From: Tetramitus jugosus
Lineage: Eukaryota; Heterolobosea; Eutetramitea; Acrasida; Vahlkampfiidae
DNA length: 64,000 nucleotides
Direction of reading: 5' to 3'
Assembly (NCBI GenBank): GCA_937625935.1
Contig: OW569359.1
Span: 1-64,000 of the forward strand
A program made the position numbers and the translations under genes. The number at the start of each line of letters is the position of its first letter. Position 1 is the first letter of the stretch. This document shows, piece by piece, positions 62,228 through 64,000 of this stretch. The notes beneath the pieces are model-generated. The model did no database searches and was not told the DNA's origin. It saw only the letters and a program-made list of their open reading frames with translations.

Positions 62228-63234
62228 ACTTGAAGAGTGGATGGGTGCTTCGATCGGATGGACACTCTCTGACGACCAATAACGGAAATTGCAGGATAAT
62301 ACACGATATCTTGTGTTGGAATGTCTGATATGGTCATGAAATACTTGTTGTTCTTGAAGAGATACATCTTTGCTGTGTTTGAATTGCTCAAATTCTTCAA
62401 ATCGAATTTGATTGCAATCGAATCACCTGAACTGAACTTGAAACCTTCGCCATACAGAATTGATCTGTCATCGAGCTGAAAGGAGTGTTCTCTGTGAACA
62501 GAATGTTCGCCAATGTTATAACTAATGCCTTGACTGCTGGAACCAATAATCTTGTCAGGCCCTGCTTCAGTGAATGGATACGTGCTTCTCTCGATCCCAA
62601 CAAAAATTCGATAAAAATTGAAACTTCCATTGTCATGTTCATCCAGAATGTATTCCCAACCATGAATCACTCCCATCTCCAATTTTCTATTGGCTCTCAT
62701 TGTGCCCCACTTGCTCACTCTTTCATACGATATTGTCCTGTCATTGTTGTGCATCTTAATGTCAGTATCCGGTGTTCGCGCATTGGCATCCCATTTGATC
62801 AAATTTGAACGCACCAATTCACTCCACATGTTTGGTGGTGATGATGATGAGTCACCATCATCACTGGCATTAGACTGGTCTTGTTTGACTTGCAATTCTT
62901 GCTTGAATGACTCGAGGGCGTCCTTGTTGTTAAGTCCCAGATGATTGGCCATCATTTTCCATACATGTTCATCTGCTTCAGCACTCCACACCAAGAATTC
63001 ACCGTGCTTGCAACTCAATGAGATTGAATAGAGGTCTTTCCCGCTCAAGAAGGTTAAAATGAACATTTGCAGATCACAGGACAACAATTCATAAATATTT
63101 TGGGTCAATTGTTCCTCATCAGCTGCTGCATCATGCAGTGGTTCTTCTTGTTGTGGTATCTCAAGAGAATCAATATTTGGGTTGCTTGTTGTGGTTGAAC
63201 TTGTTGGTAGAGGGATGATGTCGCTGTTGTTCAT
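62224..63234 (-). CDS. F-box and SPRY domain protein
   Basis: 336 residues. After an acidic/Thr-rich start, residues about 50-85 read LSCDLQMFILTFLSGKDLYS and LSCKHGEFLVWS, an F-box. A SPRY/B30.2 domain follows at about 160-330, with GWEYILDEHDNGSFNFYRIF, GPDKIIGSSSQGISY, EGFKFSSGDSIAIKFDL and KNNKYFMTISDIP. F-box/SPRY proteins are SCF ubiquitin-ligase substrate receptors. Its stop overlaps the end of the decayed plus-strand gene. Confidence 0.82.
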   Translation of the reverse strand: MNNSDIIPLPTSSTTTSNPNIDSLEIPQQEEPLHDAAADEEQLTQNIYELLSCDLQMFILTFLSGKDLYSISLSCKHGEFLVWSAEADEHVWKMMANHLGLNNKDALESFKQELQVKQDQSNASDDGDSSSSPPNMWSELVRSNLIKWDANARTPDTDIKMHNNDRTISYERVSKWGTMRANRKLEMGVIHGWEYILDEHDNGSFNFYRIFVGIERSTYPFTEAGPDKIIGSSSQGISYNIGEHSVHREHSFQLDDRSILYGEGFKFSSGDSIAIKFDLKNLSNSNTAKMYLFKNNKYFMTISDIPTQDIVYYPAISVIGRQRVSIRSKHPSTLQV

Positions 63235-63255
63235 ATTCTATGTTGCTTTCTTTTT

Positions 63256-63788
63256 TCAGGGAATGTACCACTGAAAACTCCAACAAGCAGAGTGGTAAAA
63301 TTTGTTCGAGATGTGGCTGAAAAATCCTTCAAACAGCACTATCATTGTGTCTTGTGCTGGCTTTTCTTCGCTATCAACCTGCTGGTTCATTGGAACATGA
63401 TTGTTATCATCAGAAGGAGACTCGGCTCCTAGTGTAGGGAGAGGAGCTTGGCGCCCTAGTATTTTGAACTCGTTAGAAGATCGATTAATATCCAAAATCG
63501 TTCCTGAGCCATGTTGGGAAAGCAACTGCTCCACCTTCATCCATCAAGCCATAAAACATGACACAGCTCGTCATCGTAATAAAGAGAAAACCAAAAGCAC
63601 AAGAAGAAAAAGGCCAAAACTCCTCCAAGATAACCAGCATGCGTCGTACCCAATGCAATTACCATCTGAGTACTCGTTGACCTGGCAGAACCTCACCCAA
63701 AGCAAACAACTCTGTAAATCGGAGAAACCCATTTTTGTTCCTCTGTGATAACGGTGACCTGCGGTAACGGTTGGAACTTTTTCACCAT
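63256..63788 (-). CDS. Unresolved, possibly spliced membrane-protein gene
   Basis: Three coherent minus-strand pieces lie in line. The first starts at ATG 63788 (FQPLPQVTVITEEQKWVSPI) and meets an in-frame TGA at 63693-63695. The second continues in the same frame as a hydrophobic helix (GGVLAFFFLCFWFSLYYDDE) to a TGA at 63537-63539. The third starts with an overlapping ATG at 63540 (MKVEQLLSQHGSGTILDINR) and runs to 63256. They could be exons of one small single-pass membrane protein or a decayed gene. A GTGAGG...CAG of 15 bases surrounds the first stop. The exact structure cannot be resolved from sequence alone. Confidence 0.4.
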
Positions 63789-63876
63789 GTGCGCGGGTAT
63801 GAGCGGGATGACGTCGGAAAACAAAGCTCCAATAAAACCTTGGCCATTTTCCAAAACAACCATACTCAAAGCAACC

Positions 63877-64000
63877 ATGGCAGATACCACTACTGATCAG
63901 GCTCAACCAACAATTACCAACAAGGAAGAAATCCAAACCTTTATCGACAACCAAGAATCTGGTGGATATACTCTTCTTGATGTAAGAACTCCCCAGGAAG
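63877..64000 (+). CDS. Rhodanese-like domain protein, 5' part
   Basis: Starts at the ATG of a CCATGG palindrome and runs off the window after 41 codons. The visible N-terminus is ADTTTDQAQPTITNKEEI followed by ESGGYTLLDVRTPQE, where LLDVRTPQE is the entry strand of the rhodanese fold (the conserved D-V-R and E). The catalytic Cys lies beyond the window. The family includes sulfurtransferases and Cdc25-like or arsenate-reductase proteins; the specific type cannot be told. Confidence 0.85.
   Translation, partial: MADTTTDQAQPTITNKEEIQTFIDNQESGGYTLLDVRTPQE

Overview
This window is the end of a linear eukaryotic chromosome. It opens with about 866 bp of C-strand telomere repeat (CCCAAA, so TTTGGG on the G strand), passes through a short subtelomere with transposon debris and broken genes, and from about 7 kb is a dense, intron-poor, gene-rich arm. 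Gene content (a WASP with WH1, CRIB and WH2-C-A parts, PTEN, an EML-type WD protein, very large adhesion receptors including a 7TM-RGS protein, cathepsin D, DUF229 proteins), rare short GT-AG introns opening GTATGT, GTAAGT or similar, and use of all three stop codons under the standard code suggest a free-living amoeboflagellate of the Heterolobosea (Naegleria-like). The lineage is inferred from memory of the families, not from a search.

Layout. 1-866 telomere. 867-6.5 kb subtelomere: a degenerate WRKY/GCM1-like zinc-cluster reading frame, an intact-ended cut-and-paste element with a retroviral-type integrase (terminal inverted repeats 2394-2467 and 4060-4132, 5-bp target duplication TGTGC), and a frameshifted receptor-kinase-like pseudogene. 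7.2-14.5 kb: a 2,436-residue membrane-anchored adhesin of tandem Ig-like repeats with a von Willebrand A domain. 14.5-16.4 kb: gene-free, with a degenerate tandem repeat. 16.4-19.5 kb: a DUF229 gene and its decayed tandem copy. 19.6-35 kb: compact genes for a GIY-YIG nuclease, a conserved unknown, a MYND protein, a small membrane protein, the ATP23 protease, an acidic/basic nuclear-type protein, an alpha/alpha-toroid surface protein, PTEN (two exons), a kelch protein (two exons), an F-box-like protein and cathepsin D. 35-41.4 kb: succinyl-CoA ligase beta (two exons), the EML protein and the WASP homologue. 41.4-48.4 kb: a 2,346-residue adhesion-GPCR-like receptor with fibrinogen-like, REJ/GAIN-GPS, 7TM and RGS parts. 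48.8-57.2 kb: a small hydrophilic protein, a 59-residue metallothionein and a 2,506-residue coiled-coil protein. 57.4-64 kb: a V/P/Q-rich protein, unknowns, a decayed gene, an F-box/SPRY protein and the start of a rhodanese gene that runs off the window.

Several genes fit one theme of sensing and moving: the 7TM-RGS receptor and the big adhesin at the surface, PTEN on phosphoinositides, WASP on Arp2/3 actin nucleation, and EML on microtubules. ATP23 and succinyl-CoA ligase are mitochondrial housekeeping. The genes show no operon arrangement. The least ordinary items are the TTTGGG telomere, the complete integrase-type DNA transposon with an apparently inverted C-terminal segment, the fibrinogen-REJ-GPS-7TM-RGS receptor, and the metallothionein hidden antisense to a longer spurious frame.
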